Assembly: GCA_026981975.1 (NCBI GenBank) | Contig: JALSHV010000002.1 | Location: 45,355 to 109,354 of the forward strand | Reading direction: 5' to 3' | Source of the DNA: Aquificaceae bacterium | GTDB lineage: Bacteria > Aquificota > Aquificia > Aquificales > Aquificaceae | Length of the DNA stretch: 64,000 nt | Shown: positions 17,717-25,548 of the stretch, piece after piece | How the letters are laid out: each line of letters starts with the position of its first letter | Numbering within the stretch: the stretch's first letter is position 1 | Made by a program: the position numbers and the translations under genes | The notes under the pieces: model-generated | The model's input: only the letters and a program-made list of their open reading frames with translations | Database searches by the model: none | What the model was told of the DNA's origin: nothing

Positions 17717-18268
17717 ATGGCTAAAAAGGTTTTACTTTTCCTTGTGGCTTTATCTTTAAGCTTTGGAGCTGATTGGGGAAAGATGTTTAAAACAAAACAC
17801 AACCTTTATAAAGAAGGAGACAAGCAAATCCCAACTTACAGATATGACAGAACAGATTTTAACATTTTTTGTTTTTCCTGCCATATAAGAGCAGCTCCCC
17901 ATACTGGAAAGGAAAGATTCAACGCTTACGGATACGGCAAAGAGCAATTAAAAAAGGATCATTTCTACCCGCAGGCTCTTGTGTGTTTTTCCTGCCATGA
18001 CGGTTTTATAGCTCCAAATATAAGTCCCACGAAGTTAGGTGCGCATCATCCATTCTTTGTAACTTACAAGGAAGAAAAATTCGTCTTACGATCTCCCACT
18101 ACTTTGTTGAGTGGTTGGGTAGGCGCTCAGAGAATTTCCGATCTAATAGAGAGATTTAACGGAACACTTCAGTGTGTTTCCTGTCACGATCCCCATGTTA
18201 ACATTCCCAGCTTTTTAAGGAGGTCCAATGAAGGTTCTGCGTTTTGTTTGGGCTGTCATGAAAAGTAA
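17717..18268 (+). CDS. Exported tetraheme cytochrome c
   Basis: 183 residues with a signal peptide (MAKKVLLFLVALSLSFG). Four CXXCH sites: residues 52-56, 90-94, 153-157 and 177-181. Extra histidines at KTKH (28), RAAPH, KKDH, GAHHP and CHDPH can serve as distal heme ligands, so bis-His hemes are likely. The order KH..., CFSCH, CFSCHDG, CVSCHDPH, CLGCH matches the tetraheme protein at 31917-32729. It is the first gene of a three-gene operon (tetraheme, NHL propeller, Ig-like). Electron carrier in the periplasm or at the surface; filament formation is possible but unproven. Confidence 0.9.
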   Translation: MAKKVLLFLVALSLSFGADWGKMFKTKHNLYKEGDKQIPTYRYDRTDFNIFCFSCHIRAAPHTGKERFNAYGYGKEQLKKDHFYPQALVCFSCHDGFIAPNISPTKLGAHHPFFVTYKEEKFVLRSPTTLLSGWVGAQRISDLIERFNGTLQCVSCHDPHVNIPSFLRRSNEGSAFCLGCHEK

Positions 18269-19145
18269 GATAATACTTTTGTTTATTCTCTTGTTTTCAA
18301 TGAGCGCAAAAACGGCGGAGATAAAGTTCTTATACGCTGTATCCGATGCTGTTGAGATTCGCATGGGAAAACCTTACGGAATATGTGCCATGAAAGGAGA
18401 ACTCTACATAGCTGACACGGACGGACAGCTTCTCGTTTACAGGGAGAAGGATAAAGAATTGGACTTCTTTGAAGTGGACGTGGTTTTAAAAGAACCCTTG
18501 GGAATAGCCTGTTTTCCTTCAAAAGGAATAGTGTGTGTTTCCGACGGATTTCACAACAGAGTTTTCTGTTTTGACAAAGACGGTGATACAACTATTTCCT
18601 TAGGAAATAAGTCTAAGCTGAAAAAACCCAGAGGACTGTTCGGTGATGACAAAAAAGGATACTTGTATATAACAGATGTAGGCAATCACAGTGTTTTTGT
18701 ATTTGATCTAAAGGGTAAACTTATAAGATCCTTCGGAGGCAGGGGCCATACAGAAGGTAAGTTTAACTACCCCACCAACGTATGGGTTGACTCCAAGGGA
18801 AACGTTTACGTGACGGATACTATGAATTTCAGAATTCAAGTTTTCAATGAAAAGGGAGAGTTTATCAAAGCACTGGGCGGACCCGGTGATACAAAAGGAT
18901 TTTTTGGAAGACCTAAGGGCATAGGTGTTGACAATAAAGGCAACGTATACGTAGTAGATGCGGTTTTTAACAATGTGCAAATACTTGATCAGAAAGGCAA
19001 AGGGATTTACGTCTTTGGTTCGGCGGGAAAGAAAGAAGGGGAATTTTTGCTTCCTGCAGGTCTTTTTATAGATAACAGCGGGAAGCTTTATATCAGCGAT
19101 CAGCTCAATAGGAGAATTCAGGTATTTCAGGTGACTGGCAAATGA
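18228..19145 (+). CDS. Exported NHL-repeat beta-propeller protein
   Basis: About 305 residues: a signal peptide, then six NHL-type repeats with the pattern P-G-I/V-D...G-x-x-Y-V-x-D-x-x-N-x-R-I-Q-V-F. The start shown has a strong ribosome site (AAGGAGGT) lying inside the preceding cytochrome gene and overlaps it by 41 bp; a second ATG at 18258 gives a shorter signal peptide and is an alternative. It is clearly paralogous to 30907-31911 (shared RIQVF, RPKG and LPAGL segments). NHL propellers are usual companions of surface multiheme cytochromes and probably help assembly, anchoring or folding; this role is inferred. Confidence 0.88.
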   Translation: MKVLRFVWAVMKSKIILLFILLFSMSAKTAEIKFLYAVSDAVEIRMGKPYGICAMKGELYIADTDGQLLVYREKDKELDFFEVDVVLKEPLGIACFPSKGIVCVSDGFHNRVFCFDKDGDTTISLGNKSKLKKPRGLFGDDKKGYLYITDVGNHSVFVFDLKGKLIRSFGGRGHTEGKFNYPTNVWVDSKGNVYVTDTMNFRIQVFNEKGEFIKALGGPGDTKGFFGRPKGIGVDNKGNVYVVDAVFNNVQILDQKGKGIYVFGSAGKKEGEFLLPAGLFIDNSGKLYISDQLNRRIQVFQVTGK

Positions 19146-19582
19146 AAAAACTGCTCGTTTTATCTCTTTTCAGCCTTTTAGCGTGGGCTGATGGACTTTT
19201 GGAAGTTGTCCCTTCACGGGTGGAATTCGGTATTGTTGAAGCGGGTAAGCTTTCCCAACCCAAGAAAATAAAGATTAAGAACATCTACTCGGGAGATGTG
19301 GTTTTCGGAACGGTTAATATAGGTGGAAAAAACTACCTTGATTTTCGTATAGGGGTAGATCACTGTTCTTATAAAATCCTCAAACCCGGTGCTGAATGTG
19401 AAGTGGAAGTGTATTTCCAACCAAGGGTTTTCCTCAAAAAAGACGAAAAGATAAAAAAACCCAAGCAGTTAAAAAGGGAAGGTTTATTCGTTATTCCCCT
19501 TTCCCTCCTTACAGATCTTGATAAAACTTGGAAGATGGCGATTCCCATAACGGGAACCGCCCTTGTCAGAAAAAGAGACTGA
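19142..19582 (+). CDS. Exported Ig-like (ASH/choice-of-anchor type) protein
   Basis: 146 residues with a signal peptide (MKKLLVLSLFSLLAWA). The mature part is a single immunoglobulin-like beta sandwich; the motif VEFGIVEAGKLSQPKKIKI and the CEVEVYFQP strand resemble ASH/MSP-type domains. Two cysteines (HCSY, ECEV) could form a disulfide. It overlaps the NHL gene by 4 bp (ATGA), so it is translationally coupled and probably an accessory part of the same surface complex. No enzymatic motif is present. Confidence 0.75.
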   Translation: MKKLLVLSLFSLLAWADGLLEVVPSRVEFGIVEAGKLSQPKKIKIKNIYSGDVVFGTVNIGGKNYLDFRIGVDHCSYKILKPGAECEVEVYFQPRVFLKKDEKIKKPKQLKREGLFVIPLSLLTDLDKTWKMAIPITGTALVRKRD

Positions 19583-19891
19583 TTACTTACCCAAAATGTA
19601 TTCCGCAAGAGCTTTGAACTCACTATCGGAAAGACCTTTGAGTCTGTCCAGCTGTGGATTCATTATAGCTGCCTTTTCAGGCCAAACCTTTGGAGATCCC
19701 TGCCCCTTAAGATAAGCGATCATTGCATTGACATCACCTCCGTATTTGCCCTGAATGGTTTTCAAAGAAGGAGCCATAGGCGTATCTTGATCGGGTTTAT
19801 GGCAGGCATTGCAACCTTTTGAGTTGAAGATACTCTCACCGCCTGCGAATACCATACCCGTGAGTCCCAACGCCAGAAGAAATCCTTTCAT
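19583..19891 (-). CDS. Periplasmic monoheme cytochrome c (class I, c-552-like)
   Basis: 102 residues: signal peptide cleaved near VFA-GG, then a mature domain of about 86 residues. The single heme site is CNACH, with the distal methionine probably in AIMNPQ and the C-terminal helix FKALAEYILGK. This matches small soluble cytochromes c-551/c-552 of Hydrogenobacter, which carry electrons between the bc1 complex and terminal reductases. A good ribosome site (GGGAGG) precedes the ATG. It lies at the end of the multiheme locus but appears to have its own transcript, and may link that locus to the respiratory chain. Confidence 0.92.
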   Translation of the reverse strand: MKGFLLALGLTGMVFAGGESIFNSKGCNACHKPDQDTPMAPSLKTIQGKYGGDVNAMIAYLKGQGSPKVWPEKAAIMNPQLDRLKGLSDSEFKALAEYILGK

Positions 19892-19955
19892 ATCCGTACC
19901 TCCCGATGATTTTTTAACGCCAGTAAGTATATCACAACCTTAATACATGCGATAT

Positions 19956-19969
19956 TTAAGAGTTCTTAA
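19956..19969. repeat. 14-bp inverted repeat upstream of the monoheme cytochrome
   Basis: TTAAGA-GT-TCTTAA, about 65 bp before the cytochrome start and 35 bp past the end of the 8-heme gene. It could be an operator; chance occurrence in AT-rich DNA is also possible. Confidence 0.25.
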
Positions 19970-20003
19970 TACACTCTATAAGATTTTTTTATCATTAACT
20001 CAT

Positions 20004-20942
20004 TCATTTCTTATGACAACGCAGACACAGAATTGCTTCTCCCGAATAGTCGTTTTGGAAAAAGAATCTGTAATTTGAAGCGTGTGGATTATGACAACCT
20101 GTGCAGGCAAGTTCAAAGCCCGGTCTTGCGGGATCAGGTTTACCGGATACAGGATGTGCATCTCCGAAAACGAATCCCACAAGAGGGTGTTTCTCTTCTC
20201 TCTTTTCACTATGGCACGTAGTGCACAGATCGTTAGTTTGTTTCTTCAGGAAAAATCTAACATCTTCAGAATGGGGATTGTGACATATATAACATCTGCC
20301 TGTGGAAGGGGGTCCGTGCATATACTTTTTGCTATACCATATATTCTTCTTGTCTCCGTGACACATAAAGCATGTATCACTTATGGGTTCTTTCCATGCG
20401 TATTTTGATCGCTCTCCTCCTGTATGGCAAAGAGTGCAACCCGCAACGGACGGTGGGTGGGGAAATTTTCGGTTGAGAATATTACCGTGACACTGCTTGC
20501 AATTTTCAGCTCCGACAGCTGTATTTGACTTAGATTTATGACATTCAGCACAGAGAGCTTCACTTTTGCCTTTGTGAAATCCCGACACTTTGAAATCCTT
20601 CGGTGGAGTATTACCTGCGGGAAATACCTGCGAAGCCATAAATACCGGAATTACTTTAAGTTGAACCTTACCGTCTTTCCCTGTTATCTCTACCCCTATG
20701 CGGTTCTTACCGGGAATTATCTTTACAGTTTTGCAGTAAATTTCCTTGTCTTTTTCCAGCTTAAGAGTGATACTTTCCGTTTCTGTTCTTATAACAGCTT
20801 TACTTGTCTGTGCGGGGTTTAGCTTTACCACAACCGAGATATACTCCTCACGGAATATACTCTTGGCTTTGGGAGTTATAACTTCAAAAGCCCAACCAAT
20901 AAGAATACTACCTAGGGTTAACAACAGGCTTAACCCTATCAT
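20004..20942 (-). CDS. Octaheme cytochrome c, N-terminally anchored
   Basis: 312 residues. A single hydrophobic N-terminal segment (about residues 1-18) is a signal peptide or membrane anchor; residues 20-120 form a beta-rich domain without heme. Eight CXXCH sites follow between residues 131 and 311: CAECH, CKQCH, CTLCH, CFMCH, CYICH, CTTCH, CTGCH and CLRCH. The spacing and CHNPH-type motifs fit the doubled CXXCH (NrfB/c3-like) superfamily. The start ATG has AAGGAGG upstream, inside the preceding 12-heme gene, which it overlaps by 35 bp. Probably a periplasmic electron carrier between inner membrane and outer-membrane conduit. Confidence 0.9.
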   Translation of the reverse strand: MIGLSLLLTLGSILIGWAFEVITPKAKSIFREEYISVVVKLNPAQTSKAVIRTETESITLKLEKDKEIYCKTVKIIPGKNRIGVEITGKDGKVQLKVIPVFMASQVFPAGNTPPKDFKVSGFHKGKSEALCAECHKSKSNTAVGAENCKQCHGNILNRKFPHPPSVAGCTLCHTGGERSKYAWKEPISDTCFMCHGDKKNIWYSKKYMHGPPSTGRCYICHNPHSEDVRFFLKKQTNDLCTTCHSEKREEKHPLVGFVFGDAHPVSGKPDPARPGFELACTGCHNPHASNYRFFFQNDYSGEAILCLRCHKK

Positions 20943-22017
20943 AGCCCCTCCTTGGATGACATAATGGTCCGCAGAAGCCTCCGTTTTTTGTGGGTGTGTA
21001 ATTTAAAGGGAATTTTACCTTCCCGAATTCAGTGTATTCCTTAAGATGATGCGGGAGTCCATTTGTAGCGTGCCAGTCGTGGCAATCTCTACAAGTTATC
21101 CCTTTGTCCTTATTAACGTGTATGTAGTGTAAGCTCAGCTTCCCGTTGCGGAATCCCGTTACCGTGGTTTCTTTTTGAGTAAAAGGTGTTGCATCGTGAC
21201 ACATAAAGCATATATAGTTGTCCTTACTGAAGGAAGAGTAAAAGCCCGAAGGAAAAGATCCCTTTAAAATTCTGTAGTTTTCCGAACCGTGGGGATTATG
21301 GCACATTACACAGTCTCCCCATTGGTTCGGTCCGTGAGGATCCTTGTTCTGTGCAAAGTGCTTTGCCATGTTCTTTATTCTCTTACCGTCTTCTTCTCTT
21401 GCCATAACCTTGTCATGACAGGAAAGGCACAGATCCTTAGGTATTGCGTATTTAAGATACTTAGGGTGATCGGAACCGTGCGGATTATGACAGTTAAGAC
21501 AACCCTCCCTTATCAGTAAAGCACTGTGTTTGTTCGGAGAGTTGTCCCGCACGTCTTTTATCTGAGGGTGGCACATAAAGCATATCTCTTTCTTGGGCAT
21601 TTTTAGTCTCAGCTCGTTGTTTTCGGAATGGGGATCATGACAAGCAGTGCAACCCATAAGCTTTACCGGAGGGTGAATGTTGGGTTTTGCCATCAATCTC
21701 TGAATACTTGGGTGACAGGAAAGACACAGTTCATTCAGAGAGTCCGCTTTCAGCAGTTTGGGGGTTCTGGACTTGTGAGGATCATGGCAAAGGGTGCAGG
21801 CACCTGCTTTAACGGGATTGTGAACTACCTTTTTGTCATCTTTTCGCGGGTGACACATGTAGCAAAGATCCGGAACTTTGACTGTAAGAGCCTCACTGTA
21901 GCCGTCCTTTGTCTTTACATGGCACATAGAACAATCACCTGTTTGAAAGGGAGGATGAATAACTTCGCTTCCCCACACCAAACTCAGCACAACCGTTAAA
22001 ATCACAGTTATTATCAC
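20908..22017 (-). CDS. Dodecaheme-type cytochrome c (11 CXXCH plus one CX3CH)
   Basis: 369 residues with a short signal (about residues 1-16). Eleven CXXCH sites are spread over the chain, mostly as CHDPH or CHNPH pairs of the doubled CXXCH family, and a twelfth candidate site near the C-terminus is CGPLCH, that is CX3CH (residues 349-354). The GTG start at 22017 overlaps the CcsBA stop (GTGA). The regular pairing suggests an elongated heme wire in the periplasm, comparable in concept to MtrA or to Geobacter periplasmic cytochromes. It may carry electrons to the barrel at 29218-30888. Confidence 0.9.
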   Translation of the reverse strand: MIITVILTVVLSLVWGSEVIHPPFQTGDCSMCHVKTKDGYSEALTVKVPDLCYMCHPRKDDKKVVHNPVKAGACTLCHDPHKSRTPKLLKADSLNELCLSCHPSIQRLMAKPNIHPPVKLMGCTACHDPHSENNELRLKMPKKEICFMCHPQIKDVRDNSPNKHSALLIREGCLNCHNPHGSDHPKYLKYAIPKDLCLSCHDKVMAREEDGKRIKNMAKHFAQNKDPHGPNQWGDCVMCHNPHGSENYRILKGSFPSGFYSSFSKDNYICFMCHDATPFTQKETTVTGFRNGKLSLHYIHVNKDKGITCRDCHDWHATNGLPHHLKEYTEFGKVKFPLNYTPTKNGGFCGPLCHPRRGYDRVKPVVNPR

Positions 22018-25000
22018 GGCTTTGTAACCTCCCGAACCCTGTTCTTATTTATAAAGGCAAGAGCGGATAAACCTACTAAGAAACTCAAAGCTATGTAAAC
22101 CCAACGGGGAAGAGCGAATTCTCCGGAAGCGTAGGAGTGAAGCCCAGAAAGCAAGAAGTTAACTCCGAAGTAAGTCATCAAAACACTCAAGTAAGAAAAC
22201 ATAGAAAGAAGCAAGAAGTTGTAAATGGAGTAAAAAGGTGTGTATTTCAAGTGTAGAACAACGGCGTAAACTAAGATTGTCACCAGCGTCCACGTTTCCT
22301 TGGGATCCCAACCCCAGTATCTACCCCAGGATTCATTAGCCCATACCGCTCCCAATATATTTCCTATGTTCAACAGAACAAATCCTATAAGCATAGACAT
22401 TTCCGAGGTTTTTGCCAGCTCTTTAAAGTTAACCTTTTTTGCCCAGCCCGCAGGCAGAGCCATAAAGAGTAATCCCACAAAACCCAGTATGGCGGAAAGA
22501 CCCAAAAAGCCGTAACTTGCCACCGTTACCCCCGAATGGAATATAAGCCAGTAGGATTTTAACACAGGAACAAGAGTTGTGATCTGCGGATCTAACCAAC
22601 TAAGGTGAGCTATAAAGAGAAAAGCACCTGTCATAAGAGATCCCGCTAAGAGAGCAAAGGATTTTTTCATAAAAATAAGACCCGCCAGTGCTGCGGAAGC
22701 TCCTATGAAAACTATAGACTCATAAGCATTACTCCAAGGTGCGTGTCCCGCTACATACCATCTGAGACCTAAACCTACTATCAGAGCAAAAGTCATAAAT
22801 CCGTAAAAGGAAGCTAAAGCGGTTTTTAAGATCTTCAGTTTTTTACTGTCGGGTTTAACAGCTTCAGCTATCAAGATAAAGAAGAACAGAACTCCCATAA
22901 GCAGAAAAGGTAGTATGGATCTTTCAAATATGTTCAGTTTGTTGTAAAGGAGTTCCATATCAACCCTTCTCTCCGATAGAACAAGATTTCCTCCTTTGGT
23001 TTTTTGATACTCTTTTATTTCTCTTAGAGATTCTCTGAAAAGATTCCAATCTCCTCTGTCCACTCCCAAAAGAACTCCCATAAAGAATTTCCTCATAGTC
23101 AGAGATATTTTTTCCACTTCTTCTTTTGGAAACTTTGTAACCGCGGTAGCTACTCCATACCAGGTTTTATTGGGATCTCCTTCAAGGGGAAAGATTCGCG
23201 GTATTTCGCCTGTGAATACCATAAAGAGAATACTCAGTCTTTCCGCTATTTTAAGAGCTTCTTTGTCTTTTTTTGTTCTTTGAGCGGGTTCTTTGCGATT
23301 CGCTTCTTCGGTTTCCTTTGCCAGCTTGTAAGTTCTATTGGGTGCAATGGCGTCTAAGTAAGCAAAGTATTTATCCGAAGGCAGAATTCCGAGTTTACTT
23401 TTGAGTTCCGGGTGATCCACTTTAACGATAGGAAGGACTTGCCAATGAAGGGGTAAAGCCATCATTCCCAAAAGAGCTTGACAGGGAGTAAGTCCCAGTA
23501 TTTTCGGTTTTCCGTGAACTTTGTTGGCTATTTCAATAGCAAGAGTATGAAGAGTTTCCATTCTCCCGTCCGCTGTCTGAACTGTCAAACGGCAAAACTC
23601 TTCCGCTACCTTTTTGTCAATTTTCCTTACTACTTGCAGAGCTTCGGAGGGATTAGCAGGCGGTTTTGTGGGGAAGCTCCAACTCAGCATGGGAACAAAG
23701 GCTATTAAAAGAACAAATATCTTTCTTAACCTAACTCCTAACAAAGCAACAAGACTGAAACACAGAAGTGTATATCCCGCATAGGTGGGAAGCACTCCCG
23801 GATCTCTGTTAACGGACAGGATCGTTCCCCTTTCGTCCGGATCGTAGGACATCTGGAAAAATCTATAACCTCTGTAATCAAGAGTATGGTTCATGTATAT
23901 TCTGTAAGGGAATGTTTTTCCCTTTTCTCTGTCTATCACTACAACTTTACTCTCGTAAGAAGAAGGGGCGTTTGATCCCGGATATCTCTCTATTACGAAA
24001 TCTTCAAGTTTTATATAAAAGGGAAGTTCTTTTACTTTCTGTCCGTAGGCTATCTCTAAGGAAACATCACCGAACTCAAGACGTGTAGGTAGATACGTAA
24101 ATCCTCCTTCTTTTACAAAGACAAGATCGGCAACTTTTTCTTTTCCGTTGTAGTTTACTTTAAGTTTAAGTGCGGATATATGCCTTTCTAAGTTACCCTT
24201 TATTTTTTCCCTTGTAATCTTAAAGTCTCCTTCTTTTAAAGAATCCAGGAATATAAAAACTATTCCTTCTCTTCTGTAAACCTTTCTCTGTTCTAAGGGA
24301 AACTCTTCTCCCGCTATTATATCTCCGCCTTTTTCTCCGTTCATCTTAAACCATTCAACTACACCATCAGAAACCATGTAAGGTTTTTCTCCTTTAAAGA
24401 AAACCTTTATAAATCTCTCTCCCTCTGGCGGTTCTTTGCCAAAGTAAAATCGGAACAAACGCGCATCGTAGACACTTCCGGGCTTTAGGGGAACATCGTA
24501 TCCTCCCTCTAATACAAGGTGGACTACCGGATTTCCATCTTTTTTGGGAACAACTTCCACTTTTGCAATGGGCATGTAATCAACCGCTTCAATCTTTACA
24601 ACACTGTCTCCTAAGGTAAACACTTCACCAAAGCCGGGTTTAGTGATGGGGGATATTATTCTCTTTTTACTGTCCGTGTAAGTTTTTCCTTCCTTTTGAA
24701 GTTTAACGTGAAAATAGTGATCGTATGAGACGAGTTTATTAACAGTTTGTCCTTCTCTGATGTGAACTGTTCCCTCTTCTCCTACATACCTTGTGAGAGC
24801 TGCTCCTGCGAATATAAGCAGGAAAGAAAAGTGAACCGCAAACAGAGGCAGCTTTTTCGGACGCCAGAGTTTGTATCTGTATATATTTCCCAGTGCGGAG
24901 ATAGTTATCAGAGTAATAACGGCTTCAAACCATCTGGTATTGTAAACCGCTTCCCTTGCCGCATCTCTTCCGTAACTGTTTTCTATAAAAGTAGCAACAG

Positions 25001-25127
25001 CAGACGCTATTGCAAATACACTCAAAAGCACAAGTGTAGTTTTCATAGAAAAGAAAGCCTTTATGCCAAGGGAAAGCAGTCTCAGGACCGCTTTCCTCTC
25101 AATGCCTATACTCTGTGGAACTTCCAT
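22014..25127 (-). CDS. ccsBA: Fused ResB-CcsA cytochrome c synthase (system II)
   Basis: 1037 residues, polytopic. The N-terminal part is ResB-like (four membrane helices and a large periplasmic domain up to about residue 470). The C-terminal part is CcsA-like with the heme-handling WWD stretch (WGRYWGWDPKETW) and conserved periplasmic histidines. This fused enzyme exports heme and attaches it to CXXCH cysteines. About 240 residues between the two halves contain a non-membrane segment (residues about 490-730). It sits inside the multiheme operon and overlaps neighbours by 4 and 29 bp, so it is probably dedicated to this set and may tolerate the unusual heme motifs. CcdA at 5483-6325 would supply reductant. 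Confidence 0.95.
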   Translation of the reverse strand: MEVPQSIGIERKAVLRLLSLGIKAFFSMKTTLVLLSVFAIASAVATFIENSYGRDAAREAVYNTRWFEAVITLITISALGNIYRYKLWRPKKLPLFAVHFSFLLIFAGAALTRYVGEEGTVHIREGQTVNKLVSYDHYFHVKLQKEGKTYTDSKKRIISPITKPGFGEVFTLGDSVVKIEAVDYMPIAKVEVVPKKDGNPVVHLVLEGGYDVPLKPGSVYDARLFRFYFGKEPPEGERFIKVFFKGEKPYMVSDGVVEWFKMNGEKGGDIIAGEEFPLEQRKVYRREGIVFIFLDSLKEGDFKITREKIKGNLERHISALKLKVNYNGKEKVADLVFVKEGGFTYLPTRLEFGDVSLEIAYGQKVKELPFYIKLEDFVIERYPGSNAPSSYESKVVVIDREKGKTFPYRIYMNHTLDYRGYRFFQMSYDPDERGTILSVNRDPGVLPTYAGYTLLCFSLVALLGVRLRKIFVLLIAFVPMLSWSFPTKPPANPSEALQVVRKIDKKVAEEFCRLTVQTADGRMETLHTLAIEIANKVHGKPKILGLTPCQALLGMMALPLHWQVLPIVKVDHPELKSKLGILPSDKYFAYLDAIAPNRTYKLAKETEEANRKEPAQRTKKDKEALKIAERLSILFMVFTGEIPRIFPLEGDPNKTWYGVATAVTKFPKEEVEKISLTMRKFFMGVLLGVDRGDWNLFRESLREIKEYQKTKGGNLVLSERRVDMELLYNKLNIFERSILPFLLMGVLFFFILIAEAVKPDSKKLKILKTALASFYGFMTFALIVGLGLRWYVAGHAPWSNAYESIVFIGASAALAGLIFMKKSFALLAGSLMTGAFLFIAHLSWLDPQITTLVPVLKSYWLIFHSGVTVASYGFLGLSAILGFVGLLFMALPAGWAKKVNFKELAKTSEMSMLIGFVLLNIGNILGAVWANESWGRYWGWDPKETWTLVTILVYAVVLHLKYTPFYSIYNFLLLSMFSYLSVLMTYFGVNFLLSGLHSYASGEFALPRWVYIALSFLVGLSALAFINKNRVREVTKP

Positions 25128-25548
25128 CTTTTTTAACCTCCTTAAGGATTTCTATCTCCTTTATTTTCCATTTTCCTTCCTTTTTTTCAAGAATGTATCT
25201 TATTTCATAAAAAATCTCCTGTGGTTCAAGTGCGGTTTTACCCGAATCCGTGTAAATATAACTGTATTTCCACCTTTCTTCTGTAACAACCACAGCTCTT
25301 TCTGATTTTTCCCTTATTTCTTTGAAGTTCAAACTTATCAGTTCAGCTGAAGGAGAATAGCCGGAAAATCTCCACGCGTCTAACCATATCTGAAGCCTTC
25401 TGGCAATTTTTTCTTCTACAATCTCGCTCACAAAAACGTTCATTCCAGTTTTAAAACACAAAGGCAGATTCTTAAGATAAAGGGATACCACTTCCTTAGG
25501 TTCAAGGGAAAGACTGACAGCAAGAACAAGACCTGTTATAAAAACCAT
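25099..25548 (-). CDS. Exported NTF2/IMS-like accessory protein
   Basis: About 149 residues with a signal peptide (VFITGLVLAVSLS). The rest reads like a small alpha+beta cone fold: a long helix with KIARRLQIWLDAW, then strands RWKYSYIYTD and IFYEIRYILEKKEGKWKI, resembling NTF2-like or IMS domains. There are no heme sites. ATG at 25548 overlaps the stop of the upstream cytochrome; a GTG one codon earlier is an alternative. Its position between a 12-site cytochrome and CcsBA suggests a maturation or assembly role, which is inference only. Confidence 0.7.
   Translation of the reverse strand: MVFITGLVLAVSLSLEPKEVVSLYLKNLPLCFKTGMNVFVSEIVEEKIARRLQIWLDAWRFSGYSPSAELISLNFKEIREKSERAVVVTEERWKYSYIYTDSGKTALEPQEIFYEIRYILEKKEGKWKIKEIEILKEVKKDGSSTEYRH

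Noticed and set aside
20004..22017. NrfA or hydroxylamine oxidoreductase as identity of the 8- and 12-heme proteins
   Set aside because: No CXXCK site and none of the catalytic arrangement; the motifs are of doubled CXXCH electron-carrier type.
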